Shown here piece after piece: positions 30,444-40,531 of a DNA stretch of 64,000 nt. How positions within the stretch are numbered: position 1 is the stretch's first letter; the number at the start of each line of letters is the position of its first letter. This DNA comes from Thiomicrospira sp. WB1 (GTDB lineage: Bacteria; Pseudomonadota; Gammaproteobacteria; Thiomicrospirales; Thiomicrospiraceae), in contig NZ_LQBN01000002.1 of NCBI RefSeq assembly GCF_001507535.1, positions 434,001-498,000 on the forward strand, written 5' to 3'. A program made the position numbers and the translations under genes. The notes beneath the pieces were generated by a model. It was not told the DNA's origin. It was given only the letters and a program-made list of their open reading frames with translations, and did not search any database.

Positions 30444-31615
30444 GAGGCATCGCCTGCCGACCGAAGAGAAGGCAACCATGCGACCAATCCATCGACCACC
30501 CGCTCTGCGGAGGGCTGCTCCAGAGCTACCTGTTGTTGAGCAAAAACAGAGATTTGGTGTTCACGTGCCTGCGGCGAATCAATGAGCGGTATCAATTGCT
30601 GAACCAGTTTGAGCGGTGTGGCCTCATGCTGGATTAACTCCGGCACCACGGATTGCTGTGCCAACACATTGGGTAACCCGACCCATGGCGTGGTGGCTAA
30701 TCGCTTCATCAACCAATAGCTCAACGGATGAACCTTAATGGCCAGAACAAAAGGCCGCTGCATGAGAGCTGTTTGAAGTGTCGCCGTTCCCGACGTCACG
30801 ATCAACTGGTCGCTGGCGGCAATGGCGGTCTTAACCTGGCCCGTTTTGACCTGAAAGTGTGGCTGCTGCCAAGCAGCCAAATTGGCCAGCTGGCCTTTTA
30901 TCATCGCACACGCTTGCTCATTGACCGCGGCGATCACGAATTGCATGGTGGGATAACGGTTCAACAGCAAACCGGCCGCCTGAAGGTACAACGGCATCAT
31001 GACGCTGATTTCTGCTGATCTTGACCCTGGTAAGAGTCCGGTGACTGACACCTTCTCAGAGAGCCCCCAAGTCTCTCGAGCTTGCGATTTGAGTGGGGCC
31101 TGATGACTTTCTGCGGCCATGTAGTGACCGACGTATTTAACCGGAATCCCATAGCGTTCATACAAAGATGTTTCAAACGGAAAAAGCACGAACACACCAT
31201 CGACCTGTTCCCGTATCTTTTTCAATCGATGCTCTCGCCAAGCCCAAACTGAGGGGCCCACATAATGAAACGCCGGCACCCCGTCTGCCTTCAATCGGGC
31301 TTCCACGGTAAAATTGAAATCCGGTGCATCAATGCCAATAAACGCGGTCGGACGCAGTGACCGTAACCGATGAATCAGTTGACGACGAAGCCTGAGCAGG
31401 CCTGGTAAATGTTTGAGGACTTCGAACAACCCCATCACCGATAAACGAGACATGGGGTACCAACTTTCCAACCCCTCTGCCATCATTTCCGGACCACCGA
31501 TGCCGACAAAACGGGCTTGAGGATAACGTTGTTTTAAGGCGCGGATCACACCAGCGCCAAGCTGGTCCCCTGAGGTTTCTCCAGCCACCAGCGCAAAGAC
31601 AGGACAGCGAGCCAT
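30440..31615 (-). CDS. lpxB: Lipid-A-disaccharide synthase
   Basis: Joins UDP-2,3-diacylglucosamine and lipid X to form the lipid A disaccharide. I choose the ATG at 31615 ([20 protein letters not shown]), 4 nt after lpxA; a GTG at 31636 in the same frame would add seven residues and overlap lpxA. The 391 residues include [31 protein letters not shown] and [12 protein letters not shown] one-mismatch palindrome variant lies in the gene. Confidence 0.96.
   Translation of the reverse strand: MARCPVFALVAGETSGDQLGAGVIRALKQRYPQARFVGIGGPEMMAEGLESWYPMSRLSVMGLFEVLKHLPGLLRLRRQLIHRLRSLRPTAFIGIDAPDFNFTVEARLKADGVPAFHYVGPSVWAWREHRLKKIREQVDGVFVLFPFETSLYERYGIPVKYVGHYMAAESHQAPLKSQARETWGLSEKVSVTGLLPGSRSAEISVMMPLYLQAAGLLLNRYPTMQFVIAAVNEQACAMIKGQLANLAAWQQPHFQVKTGQVKTAIAASDQLIVTSGTATLQTALMQRPFVLAIKVHPLSYWLMKRLATTPWVGLPNVLAQQSVVPELIQHEATPLKLVQQLIPLIDSPQAREHQISVFAQQQVALEQPSAERVVDGLVAWLPSLRSAGDAS
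31395..31406. repeat. Palindrome variant in lpxB
   Basis: AGCAGGCCTGGT, one mismatch from the iterated palindrome, encoding Leu-Pro-Gly-Leu-Leu on the gene strand. Confidence 0.5.
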
Positions 31616-31619
31616 CGGC

Positions 31620-32390
31620 TCAGCGGACAATTCCACGATGGGTCGAGGACAAGAAGGTCAGGAGGGTATCAAGCGTGCCTTGATCGTCATTCAGTGCATC
31701 AATCTCGGTGATGGCTTCTTCCAATCGATAGCCAGTGCGGTAGAGCGCTCGATAAGCTTTTTTGACAAGGTTGATCTGCCCCCGGTCGAAGCCACGTCGC
31801 TTTAACCCTTCCAGGTTGAGTCCGCGAGGCCCAGCCAGATTGCCGGAGACGGTAATAAAATTGGGAACATCCTGGTTGATCACACTGCCCATGCCGCAAA
31901 ATGCGTGCTCGCCGATGTTGCAAAACTGGTGAACCAATGTATAGCCGCCCAGAATCGCCCAGTCATCGACTCGGACATGCCCTGCCAAGGCTGAGGCATT
32001 AGCGAAAATTGTGTGATTCCCCACCACACAGTCGTGTGCAATGTGCACCCCGGCCATAACCCAGTTGTCGTCACCGATTGTGGTCTCGCCACGATCCTGT
32101 GCCGTCCCGCGGTTCAGCGTCACATTCTCACGAAAGGTGTTGCTATCCCCAATGCGTAGGCGTGTGGGCTCATTATTGTATTTTTTATCTTGGGGCGCCG
32201 CCCCGATGGAACCAAACTGAAAAAAACGATTGTGACGGCCAATGTCCGTTGGCCCGGAAATCACCACATGAGGGCCGACCACGGTATGTGCATCGATGCG
32301 CACCTTGCCTTCAATCACGGAATAAGGACCGACTTCCACGGAATCGGCCAGTTCAGCAGCGGGATCAATGATGGCGGTTGGGTGAATCAC
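31620..32390 (-). CDS. lpxA: UDP-N-acetylglucosamine O-acyltransferase
   Basis: First enzyme of lipid A synthesis. The start is a GTG at 32390 with CAGGAAA 7-8 nt upstream, giving MIHPTAIIDPAAELADS, the family N-terminus; the open frame beyond it (to 32471) is not homologous. The 256-residue chain is built of left-handed beta-helix hexapeptides, with the catalytic His in AGVHIAHDCVVGN and the C-terminal helical domain (NLVKKAYRALYR). Confidence 0.96.
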   Translation of the reverse strand: MIHPTAIIDPAAELADSVEVGPYSVIEGKVRIDAHTVVGPHVVISGPTDIGRHNRFFQFGSIGAAPQDKKYNNEPTRLRIGDSNTFRENVTLNRGTAQDRGETTIGDDNWVMAGVHIAHDCVVGNHTIFANASALAGHVRVDDWAILGGYTLVHQFCNIGEHAFCGMGSVINQDVPNFITVSGNLAGPRGLNLEGLKRRGFDRGQINLVKKAYRALYRTGYRLEEAITEIDALNDDQGTLDTLLTFLSSTHRGIVR

Positions 32391-32449
32391 AATGAGTTTC
32401 CTGTGTCCAAGTCGCTTTGCAGAGAAAAAGGAGAATATCGCATAAACCG

Positions 32450-32890
32450 TTAGACATCCCGTTCGGCGCACATCATATCACAGGCGGCAATCACCTTGCC
32501 CTCCACCCGTGTTTCACACTGAAACTTCCAGATGCCTTTTTTATTGGTCAAAGCTTTGACTTCGAATTCAAGTTTATCGCCGGGAACGGCGGGTTTGCGA
32601 AAACGACAGTTGTCGACAGCAGCAAGGTAGTACATAGACTGGCCATCTGGCTTAACGCCTTGGCTTTTGAATGCAAGAATGCCTGTGCACTGAGCCATGG
32701 CTTCGATGATCATAACCCCCGGCATAATCGGATTATCCGGGAAATGTCCCGTAAATTGAGGCTCGTTGTAGGTGACGTTTTTATAGGCTTTCAGCGATAC
32801 GCCCGATTCAAATTCCGTGACTCGATCCACTAACAGAAATGGGTAACGGTGAGGCAGGTAATCAAATATTTCTTTTACATCCAAAATCAT
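32450..32890 (-). CDS. fabZ: 3-hydroxyacyl-ACP dehydratase FabZ
   Basis: Dehydrates 3-hydroxyacyl-ACP in fatty-acid elongation. The 146-residue hot-dog fold shows [14 protein letters not shown] with the catalytic His and [20 protein letters not shown] with the catalytic Glu. The ATG overlaps the lpxD stop as ATGA. Placement between lpxD and lpxA is standard and balances phospholipid and lipid A synthesis. Confidence 0.97.
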   Translation of the reverse strand: MILDVKEIFDYLPHRYPFLLVDRVTEFESGVSLKAYKNVTYNEPQFTGHFPDNPIMPGVMIIEAMAQCTGILAFKSQGVKPDGQSMYYLAAVDNCRFRKPAVPGDKLEFEVKALTNKKGIWKFQCETRVEGKVIAACDMMCAERDV

Positions 32891-33933
32891 ATATCTTTTT
32901 CCAAATAGGCTTTTAGGGCCGATAGCTCTTTTTCCAGTACCTTAATCCGACTGGCCATTTTATCAAGGGATTTCACTCGTACCATGTTTTTTTGCCAACT
33001 GGCCGCGTCCGTCGCAGGAAATCCGGCATAAGCGCCAGACTGTTTCAGCGAATGCGTCACACCGGCTTTAGCGCCCACAAACACACCGTCAGAAATGGAT
33101 AGATGCCCAGACACGCCCGACTGCCCACCGAACTGACAGTGCGCGCCGACCTCAGTACTACCGGCAAAACCGGATTGCGCCGCCACCGCTACCCCCTGCC
33201 CAAGCTTCACATTGTGAGCCACCTGAACCTGTGCATCGATAATACAGTCGTCCGAAATAACCGTGTCTTCGAGTGCCCCTCGATGCACCGTCGTATTGTT
33301 ACCAATAAAGACCCGGTCACCGATCACAACACGCCCGATCTGAGGGATGCGATGCCACTGGCCTTGATGTGGGGCAAAGCCAAAGCCTTGCCCGCCAATC
33401 ACGCAACCGGCATCCAGATAGACGTCTGCCCCCACCACAACAGCGTCGGCCAGTGTCACGTTCGCACCCACGTACGACCCCCGACCAATGAACACATTCG
33501 ATTGAATAATGGCCCCTGCTTCAATCACACAATCATCTTCAATGACCGCGTTCTCCCCCACACACACATTCGCGCCCACAAAAACGTTGGCGCCCAATAT
33601 TGCTGAAGGTGCGATCTGCGCACTGGAATGCGTTTCAGCAGGAAACGAGCGCTTATTGAGAGCTTGAGCTACCAACGCATAGGCGTAATAAGGATCCGAA
33701 ACCAACAACTTGGGACGCGTTGTTAATTCCGCGTCAACTGGGCGGATCAACACACATCCCGCCTGGGTTTGCTTTAATTCACGCTTTCGCTTGGGGTCAT
33801 TAAAAAAAGTCAGCTCATGAACACCTGCTTGCCCCAGACTGGCAACCTGATGAATTTCATCCGACATGGCGCCCGTGTAGTCACATTCGACGCCTCGGTG
33901 CGTCAAAAGATTGAGAATCTGTTCAAGTGTCAA
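32887..33933 (-). CDS. lpxD: UDP-3-O-(3-hydroxyacyl)glucosamine N-acyltransferase
   Basis: Third step of lipid A synthesis. The 348-residue protein has an N-terminal uridine-binding domain ([14 protein letters not shown]), a long left-handed beta-helix, the catalytic His in [10 protein letters not shown], and a C-terminal helix. The start appears to be TTG at 33933 with only weak purine-rich sequence upstream; no better in-frame start gives the full N-terminal domain. Confidence 0.95.
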   Translation of the reverse strand: MTLEQILNLLTHRGVECDYTGAMSDEIHQVASLGQAGVHELTFFNDPKRKRELKQTQAGCVLIRPVDAELTTRPKLLVSDPYYAYALVAQALNKRSFPAETHSSAQIAPSAILGANVFVGANVCVGENAVIEDDCVIEAGAIIQSNVFIGRGSYVGANVTLADAVVVGADVYLDAGCVIGGQGFGFAPHQGQWHRIPQIGRVVIGDRVFIGNNTTVHRGALEDTVISDDCIIDAQVQVAHNVKLGQGVAVAAQSGFAGSTEVGAHCQFGGQSGVSGHLSISDGVFVGAKAGVTHSLKQSGAYAGFPATDAASWQKNMVRVKSLDKMASRIKVLEKELSALKAYLEKDI

Positions 33934-33981
33934 AAAGCGTCTCTCTTTATCAGGGAGGAAAAAGGGGCGAAACGACCGGTT

Positions 33982-34512
33982 TTATTGATTAAAGCTGGAG
34001 CGCTTTGATTCATGCGCTTTTTTCAAGTAATTCAATACGTCTTGCGTAATGTCCAGGCGTTCGCTGGTATACGCAATGCCTTCATACAGAATCAGGTCAT
34101 AAGCAGACTCTTTACCAATGCGTTTGATCGCATCATTGACCGTTTCTTGTATTTTAGAAAGTTCTTCGTTACGGCGAATATTCACAAGTTCTTGGATATC
34201 ACTGCGTTTTCGCTGGATGTCACGTGAGAGCATGGTCATCTCACGCTCAGATGCCGCCTTTTGAGCATCAGACATCACCGCCTGATTTTTATCAAATGCC
34301 TGCTTTTTCTTCTCCAACTGCTGAGCCATTTTTTCCAGTTCGGCCTGCTGGGGGGCAAATTCTTTTTCCAAATTTTGTCCGGCTGCTTGTGCCTGCGGGG
34401 CCTGCTCTAGAAGCAAGCCAACATTCACAACCGCAATGTTTGCGGGCTGTTGCGCCCAGGCCGTTGCTGTCAGCATCCAAAGTAACCACCCGGCCATAAA
34501 CAATCTGTGCAT
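33982..34512 (-). CDS. skp: Periplasmic chaperone Skp/OmpH
   Basis: Holds unfolded outer-membrane proteins in the periplasm before BamA-dependent assembly. The start at 34512 gives a signal peptide (MHRLFMAGWLLWMLTATAWA) cleaved before QQPANIAVVNVGLLLEQ. A long charged coiled coil rich in Lys/Glu/Gln forms the tentacles. At 176 residues it fits the family. It lies directly after bamA. Confidence 0.92.
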   Translation of the reverse strand: MHRLFMAGWLLWMLTATAWAQQPANIAVVNVGLLLEQAPQAQAAGQNLEKEFAPQQAELEKMAQQLEKKKQAFDKNQAVMSDAQKAASEREMTMLSRDIQRKRSDIQELVNIRRNEELSKIQETVNDAIKRIGKESAYDLILYEGIAYTSERLDITQDVLNYLKKAHESKRSSFNQ

Positions 34513-34589
34513 GATTCTGCCCTTTGTTCCCAAAATATCCTATTCGTAGCATTATAGCGAAAAGCCGTACTGGTTTTAAGCCAGCGTGC

Positions 34590-36881
34590 TTACATCGGGA
34601 TACCCAAATTAAATTGAAATGACTGCAACTCATCCCCGTCTTCGCTTTTGAGGGGGCGAGCCAGACTGAACGCGAGCGGTCCTACCGGCGTAATCCAGGA
34701 CACCGCCGCCCCGTAAGCGCTTCGCAAAGAGCTGAACTCAACCTCATCGTATGAATCATACACGTTGCCGGCATCCACAAAAAAACTGACACGCAAGTTT
34801 TCAGAGTTCTCAATAAATGGCATCGGGAAAATAATTTCGGCATTGGTCACAACGCGAAAACTCCCCCCCTTGGGATCATCCGAAACCGCATCCGTGGTCT
34901 GATAACGTGGCCCCAATGAGTTAGGTTCGAACCCTCGCACCGAGCCGATCCCACCGGCATAAAAATTCTCGAAAAACGGCAAGCTGTCCTGATTGTTGCC
35001 ATAGCCATCGCCATAGGCCACATCGCCCTTTAGCTTCAGAGTAAAGTCGTCGGTTAGAGGGAAATAAGCGTTTTCTTTCAGAAAAATTTTATAAAAAGAA
35101 AGATCACTATTAGTTGGAATCACCACTTCGGTGCTAACACTGGTGTCATGACCGTCTGTAGGAAAGTAAAAAGAATTTTTAGTATCATAGGTCCAACCGG
35201 CCGTCACACGCACGGACTGGAAATCTTCCCCCATGTCTTCGACAAAACGATCACACGCCTGAAAATCCGAAATGCATTCAATCGATTGATTGTCGAATTT
35301 CAAACCGTAATTCAAACGACTGTATTCACTGGTGGGATACCCGATATTGGTCCGCACCCCATAAGTGTCCACTTTGTAATTCGAGACATTCAGCTCTTCG
35401 GCATCAATGTTACGGAAATAAAAACCACCGCCCAGCGACATGCCATCTTCAGTAAAATAGGGGTTGGTCAGGCTGATGTTTGAAGATTTAATTGATGCGC
35501 TGTAGTTTGCATTAATATTAGCACGATAACCGGAACCAATCACATTACGCTCGGTTACACCAATCTGAAAACTGACCCCATCCAGCTGCGAATACCCCAC
35601 CCCGGCATTGAACGAACCAGTTGACTCCTCTTCCACCTGAACAATCAAATCCACTTGGTTATCGGACACACGATCGGTTTCGATATTCGCTTTGGTGAAA
35701 TAGCCCAATTGATTCAGACGCGTCTTGGAACGTTTAACCGCCTGCAACGAATAGGGGGCACTTTCCAACTGTCGCAACTCACGTCGAATCACATGATCCT
35801 GAGTGCGTGTATTGCCCTCTATACTAATTCGGCGCACATAAACCCGGCTTTTTGGTTCAATTCGAAAATCCAATGAAACGGTGCGTTCCGTTTCATCCAG
35901 TTTGGTAATCGGTTCGATTTCGGCAAAGGCATACCCCTCCTCACTCAAGCGATTGCGAAACGCTTCAACCGACGCAACCACCTTAGAGCGGGAAAACAAC
36001 ATCCCTTCTTCAATCTCTTTCAAAACGTCCAATTCAGTTTCTGAAACGATTGTTTCACCCGAATAACGAACATCGGACACGCGGTATTGATTGCCCTCGT
36101 CCATATTCACCGTGATAAACACTTCGGTTTTATCCGGAGACAAACTTACTTGGGACGAGCGCACATCGAATTTTGCAAAACCGCGATCCAAATAATAGGA
36201 CCGCAAGGTTTCCAGGTCAGATTGAAGCTTTGGTTTGGCATATTTATCCGAATCACCAAAGGTTGAAGATTCGGACAAAAGCATACGACGCTTCAACAAC
36301 TCATCACCGAACGCATGGTTACCAACAAACTGAATCTGACCGATGCTTGCCGGTTCATTTTCAACGATGTCCACAGACAACGCCACACGGTTTCGGGGCA
36401 AGGTTTCCACTGTGACGTCCACGTCAGCGGCGTAATAGCCCTGATTCTGATAACGGCGCTTCAGATCAACAATGATCCGCTCCATTTGCGCTTCATTAAA
36501 AATACGCCCCTGCTTAATGCCCAGTGTTTCCATGGCCTGTTGCATGTCTTCCGTTTTAATCAGCTCGTTGCCTTCAAATCGCACTTCAGCAATGGACGGA
36601 CGCTCCTGGACCTGTATTTGAAGAACACCCTCTTCATCGATGGAAATCGCAATATCCTGAAAAAAATCGGTCGCATACAGTTTACGAATGCTTTCCTGAA
36701 TTGCCTGCTGGGTCAACGCATCCCCCTGATCCAGGGTCAGGTAACTGCGCACGGTTTCCAAACTGACGCGTTCATTGCCTTGAACATTGATGCCTCGGAT
36801 TTCATTTGGCAGCTGTGCCAACGAACTCTGAGCCGTCAGCGCTGTTGAGAGCCCAATGATTTGAATAATTTTTTTAGCCAT
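34590..36881 (-). CDS. bamA: Outer membrane protein assembly factor BamA
   Basis: Inserts beta-barrel proteins into the outer membrane. The 763-residue precursor has a signal peptide (IIQIIGLSTALTAQSSLA), five POTRA domains to about residue 420, and a 16-strand barrel. The barrel contains the loop-6 motif GSVRGFEPNSLGPR and ends in a Phe-rich strand (SFQFNLGIPM). It overlaps the rseP stop by 8 nt and precedes skp. Confidence 0.97.
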   Translation of the reverse strand: MAKKIIQIIGLSTALTAQSSLAQLPNEIRGINVQGNERVSLETVRSYLTLDQGDALTQQAIQESIRKLYATDFFQDIAISIDEEGVLQIQVQERPSIAEVRFEGNELIKTEDMQQAMETLGIKQGRIFNEAQMERIIVDLKRRYQNQGYYAADVDVTVETLPRNRVALSVDIVENEPASIGQIQFVGNHAFGDELLKRRMLLSESSTFGDSDKYAKPKLQSDLETLRSYYLDRGFAKFDVRSSQVSLSPDKTEVFITVNMDEGNQYRVSDVRYSGETIVSETELDVLKEIEEGMLFSRSKVVASVEAFRNRLSEEGYAFAEIEPITKLDETERTVSLDFRIEPKSRVYVRRISIEGNTRTQDHVIRRELRQLESAPYSLQAVKRSKTRLNQLGYFTKANIETDRVSDNQVDLIVQVEEESTGSFNAGVGYSQLDGVSFQIGVTERNVIGSGYRANINANYSASIKSSNISLTNPYFTEDGMSLGGGFYFRNIDAEELNVSNYKVDTYGVRTNIGYPTSEYSRLNYGLKFDNQSIECISDFQACDRFVEDMGEDFQSVRVTAGWTYDTKNSFYFPTDGHDTSVSTEVVIPTNSDLSFYKIFLKENAYFPLTDDFTLKLKGDVAYGDGYGNNQDSLPFFENFYAGGIGSVRGFEPNSLGPRYQTTDAVSDDPKGGSFRVVTNAEIIFPMPFIENSENLRVSFFVDAGNVYDSYDEVEFSSLRSAYGAAVSWITPVGPLAFSLARPLKSEDGDELQSFQFNLGIPM

Positions 36882-38265
36882 TTGTCAGTCTTACCACATC
36901 ATTAAACAACGCAAAAAAGGTCAGTCCCAGAATTAAAAACAAGCCAATTTTCTGTGAAGCGATCTCAACCCCCTCACTGACCGGCGTTCCTTTCAGCATT
37001 TCGATCAGATAAAAAACCAGATGCCCTCCATCCAGTAGCGGAATGGGCAAAAGATTCAAAATTCCCAAACTTAAACTCAAAAGCCCCAGCAGTCCCAGAA
37101 AACTGACCCAGCCAGACTGCATTGCTTTGCCGGAAAACTCTGCAATACTAACAGGTCCAGACAAATTCGACCAGTTCACATCGCCCATTACCATGCCTTT
37201 TAGCATCGACAGGCTCATGGCAATCCAGTCGAGATTATGCTGCCACCCCATAGAAAGCGCTTTCCAGACACCGACTTGCATGGTGCTCTGATAGCGTCCC
37301 TTTATTTGTGCCGGAACCTTCACGCTGGCGCCCATAAAACCAATTGTCTCTGCCCCGACCGGCTTAGCAGCCAACGCCACCTGCTTTTGAAGCCGTTGGC
37401 CCGCACGATCAATCCCCATGCTCACCGTTTCTCCTGGCTGATTTCGAATGATCTGGGTCACGACCTGCCACGACTCAACCGACTGCCCAGAAATAGAAAC
37501 AATTCGATCACCCGCCTGCAAGCCGGCCTTACTGGCCGGGCTCTCGGGAGATATCTGGTTCAAAACCGGAACCAAATCCGGGCCGGACGGTATAACCCCG
37601 AGCTTTCGCCAGCCGTTTTCTTTCAATTGATCCACCGACAAGGGTTTTAAAGAAAACGTTTGTCCCCGACCATCTGATGCAACAACGCCTGACTGTTCCG
37701 AACGATCAAAGGCACGGTAACGCAAGTCTATGGAATCGCGCTTAGCGACCACCGCCTGAAGCAACTGCTGCTGGGCTTCACGCCACGTTTTGACAGGCTG
37801 GCCACCCACCTCGGTCAGCAACCACTGCTGTGCGGGCTCGACCGACTCGAACGAAGACGACTGAGTCTGCCAAACAAACACGGGCTTCAAACCGGACACG
37901 CCGGAGGCAAACATCAACGCAAACACCCACCAGGCGAACAGCAGGTTGATCAGGGGCCCTGCTGCCACCACTGCAAACCGCTTAAAGACAGATTGACGAT
38001 TAAACGCACGCGTTAAATCAGCGCTGGCGACCGGCTCCACCCGTTCATCCGCAAAACGCACATAACCGCCCAGAGGAATGGCCGAAACTTGAAAGCGGGT
38101 TTCACGACCTTGATAGGACCAAAGCGGCTTGCCAAAACCAATGGAAAAATGCGTCACCTTAATGTTAAACAGGCGCGCCATGGCATAGTGACCCCATTCA
38201 TGCACCGTGACCAATACGCCAATGGCCACCACAAATCCCAGCACCGACCAGAAAAAGGTCATCAT
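36874..38265 (-). CDS. rseP: Site-2 intramembrane zinc protease RseP
   Basis: Cleaves anti-sigma factor RseA within the membrane to release sigma-E. The HExxH site is HEWGH in the first membrane segment. PDZ domains occupy the middle (SPASKAGLQAGDRIVSISG), and LLDGGHLVFYLIEM gives the third zinc ligand. I choose the ATG at 38265, which overlaps the cdsA stop as ATGA; a GTG at 38271 is also in frame. In most relatives dxr would lie next to this gene. Confidence 0.95.
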   Translation of the reverse strand: MMTFFWSVLGFVVAIGVLVTVHEWGHYAMARLFNIKVTHFSIGFGKPLWSYQGRETRFQVSAIPLGGYVRFADERVEPVASADLTRAFNRQSVFKRFAVVAAGPLINLLFAWWVFALMFASGVSGLKPVFVWQTQSSSFESVEPAQQWLLTEVGGQPVKTWREAQQQLLQAVVAKRDSIDLRYRAFDRSEQSGVVASDGRGQTFSLKPLSVDQLKENGWRKLGVIPSGPDLVPVLNQISPESPASKAGLQAGDRIVSISGQSVESWQVVTQIIRNQPGETVSMGIDRAGQRLQKQVALAAKPVGAETIGFMGASVKVPAQIKGRYQSTMQVGVWKALSMGWQHNLDWIAMSLSMLKGMVMGDVNWSNLSGPVSIAEFSGKAMQSGWVSFLGLLGLLSLSLGILNLLPIPLLDGGHLVFYLIEMLKGTPVSEGVEIASQKIGLFLILGLTFFALFNDVVRLTNG

Positions 38266-39116
38266 GCCCACATGACCCAGAAAAAGAAAAATAAAGGGAT
38301 GGCCAGCAGTAAACTGTCAATCCGATCAAGCAAACCACCATGGCCGGGCAACAAACGACCACTGTCTTTTTGACCATTGATCCGCTTTAGAAGACTTTCA
38401 AACAAATCACCAAAAACCGACAACACACCCAGCGTCATCAGCCCGAGTGCCAACCAGACGAGCTCCAAGGGGGTGAGCAAACGGCCAACCCCAGCACTTT
38501 GCAGCCAATAAAGCCCGATCAGTGCCACTCCGAACGCCAATACAGCACCGCCCAAAACGCCTTCCCAGGTTTTTCCGGGGCTGACATACAGCGCCAGCTT
38601 GGTTCGACCATAACGTCGACCGGCAAAATAAGCGCCCGTGTCCACGGCCCAGATGACAAACAAGCTCAACAGCAACCAGCCCGGCCCGAAATCACGCAAA
38701 AACCACCAGGCAATCACATGAAAATTGACGATCAACGCCCCACCCACAGGCAAAGACCACCAGGCCTGGCAAGTTTTGACCAACCAGCTGGTCGACCCCG
38801 GCTCCCCTTTGTGACGTTGAAACCAGATGACACTCAGCACCATCCACAGGGCCAGCCCCAATGTCAAAGCCCCCCAAAACATTAACGGCAACCGAACCAG
38901 CCATGGCGTCAAGGCCACAATGGCAGCCACCACTGAGGCAAACGGAATCGAACTTAAGTGAGGTCGGTCAGAAAACGCCAGAGCAAACCACTCTCGCGCT
39001 GCCAAAAAACCGGTAAAAGAAAAGAGGATGAGCCAACTGACCGGGCCGCCCCAAAAAAGAACGCCAAGCAAAAAGACAAACAAGGCACTGGCGGTCAACA
39101 CTCTTTGTTTTAACAT
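38262..39116 (-). CDS. cdsA: Phosphatidate cytidylyltransferase
   Basis: Makes CDP-diacylglycerol, the common precursor of phospholipids, in the inner membrane. The 284-residue protein has about eight membrane segments and the C-terminal signature LKRINGQKDSGRLLPGHGGLLDRIDS. It overlaps uppS by 7 nt upstream and rseP by 4 nt downstream. A partial copy of the palindrome (CCAGGCCTGG) encodes CQAWW. Confidence 0.95.
   Translation of the reverse strand: MLKQRVLTASALFVFLLGVLFWGGPVSWLILFSFTGFLAAREWFALAFSDRPHLSSIPFASVVAAIVALTPWLVRLPLMFWGALTLGLALWMVLSVIWFQRHKGEPGSTSWLVKTCQAWWSLPVGGALIVNFHVIAWWFLRDFGPGWLLLSLFVIWAVDTGAYFAGRRYGRTKLALYVSPGKTWEGVLGGAVLAFGVALIGLYWLQSAGVGRLLTPLELVWLALGLMTLGVLSVFGDLFESLLKRINGQKDSGRLLPGHGGLLDRIDSLLLAIPLFFFFWVMWA
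38759..38770. repeat. Palindrome variant in cdsA
   Basis: ACCAGGCCTGGC, one mismatch at the outer base. The related palindrome ACCAGCTGGT lies about 15 nt further on. Confidence 0.55.
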
Positions 39117-39844
39117 GAAGCAACCTGTTCACTGGTGCGACCGAAACGACGCTCTCTTTGCTGATAAGAGGCCACAGCTAGATCCACCTGCTTTTCATCA
39201 AAGTCGGGCCAGAGGGTATCGGTAAAATAATACTCGGTATAAGCCATTTGCCATATCATGAAATTACTGACACGCTGCTCACCACCCGTTCGAATCAACA
39301 AATCCGGTTCAGGCTGATCACTCAACGCCAGATAAGAGGAAAGCGCTTCAGGGGTAAGCGATTCAAGTGATTCGCCTGGATGTGCCTTTCCCCAAGCTTT
39401 GACCGCCTCCACGATGTCAGCTCGTCCGCCATAGTTGGCCGCCACATTCAGCTTCAAGCGTTCATTGTCGGCGGTGAGTCTTTCGGCTTCGTCAATGTGG
39501 GTTTGAATCGCCTCACTGAATGCACTGCGATCGCCAATCACTTCCAGGCGAACCCCATTTTCATGCAGGTTTTTGACTTCCTTTTGCAGGGCTTCCAGAA
39601 ACAGCCCCATCAGCTTGTTCACTTCCTCTTTGGGGCGCTTCCAGTTTTCAGTACTGAACGCAAACAAAGTCAAAGACGTCACCCCAAGCTCAGCACAGCG
39701 TGTGATCACGCGCTTTAACGCACTCACACCTTTCTTGTGGCCGACAAAGCGCGGCAAAAGCCTTTTTTTTGCCCAGCGACCATTGCCATCCATAATAATG
39801 GCGATGTGGCCAGGCACCGGTGAATCGTTATGCAAGTCAGACAA
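39110..39844 (-). CDS. uppS: Undecaprenyl diphosphate synthase
   Basis: Makes the C55 lipid carrier for peptidoglycan and O-antigen. The 244-residue cis-prenyltransferase shows AIIMDGNGRWAKKR, the LTLFAFSTENWKRP segment and DLLIRTGGEQRVSNFMIWQ. It lies between frr and cdsA with dxr absent, an order like that of pseudomonads for this part. Confidence 0.97.
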   Translation of the reverse strand: MSDLHNDSPVPGHIAIIMDGNGRWAKKRLLPRFVGHKKGVSALKRVITRCAELGVTSLTLFAFSTENWKRPKEEVNKLMGLFLEALQKEVKNLHENGVRLEVIGDRSAFSEAIQTHIDEAERLTADNERLKLNVAANYGGRADIVEAVKAWGKAHPGESLESLTPEALSSYLALSDQPEPDLLIRTGGEQRVSNFMIWQMAYTEYYFTDTLWPDFDEKQVDLAVASYQQRERRFGRTSEQVASC

Positions 39845-39909
39845 ACATCGTCCTTTGATTCTGTGTGATCAGATAACAACTGCGCCGGGAGCCTTCCGAC
39901 GCAATACGC

Positions 39910-40467
39910 TCAGACTTCCAGCAAAGAGGTTTCTTTGGCAGACAAAATCTTTTCAATGCGCTGAACATGCTCATCGGTCAGTTTCTGAATACGATCTTCC
40001 GATTCACGCATCTCATCGTCGGTGATTTCTTTTTCTTTGTTCAGGGCTTTAAAATCGGCGTTGGCGTCCCGACGGATGTTGCGAACCGCCACACGGGCAT
40101 TTTCCGCCTCAGAACGGGCCAGCTTGATGAACTCTTTACGACGTTCTTCGGTCAAAGGCGGCATGGGGATACGCATCACATTACCATGCGTCACCGGATT
40201 AATCCCCAGCTCAGAGGTCATAATCGCTTTTTCAATCGTCGGAATCATGGGCGCTTCCCATGGCTGCACGGTCAAGGTGCGCGCGTCCTCCACGTTCACA
40301 TTCGCCACCTGTGAAACCGGCACCATGGCGCCATAATAATCAACTTTCACCGCATCCAGGATACTGGGGTGTGCCCGCCCGGTACGGATCTTTGCCAGCG
40401 CCATCTCCAGACTTTCAACCGATTTGTCCATCCGTTCACTGGCATCATTAAAAATGTCTTCCAACAT
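39910..40467 (-). CDS. frr: Ribosome recycling factor
   Basis: Splits post-termination ribosomes with EF-G. The 185-residue protein has the expected MDKSVESLEMALAKIRTGRAHPSIL and the PPLTEERRKEFIKLARSEAENARVAVRNIRRDAN helical segments. It follows pyrH closely, the usual order. Confidence 0.98.
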   Translation of the reverse strand: MLEDIFNDASERMDKSVESLEMALAKIRTGRAHPSILDAVKVDYYGAMVPVSQVANVNVEDARTLTVQPWEAPMIPTIEKAIMTSELGINPVTHGNVMRIPMPPLTEERRKEFIKLARSEAENARVAVRNIRRDANADFKALNKEKEITDDEMRESEDRIQKLTDEHVQRIEKILSAKETSLLEV

Positions 40468-40489
40468 GTCTCTGTCCTCCAGACGTTAA

Positions 40490-40531
40490 ATATTATTGTT
40501 CGTCGTCATGATATTATTGTTCGTCGTCATG
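40490..40531. repeat. 21-bp tandem duplication at the pyrH 3' end
   Basis: Two exact copies (40490-40510 and 40511-40531) of a 21-bp unit that includes TTCGTCGTCATG. The copy nearer the gene encodes the final residues HDDEQ and the stop of PyrH; the other repeats this coding information, including a second in-frame stop, just downstream. Confidence 0.85.
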
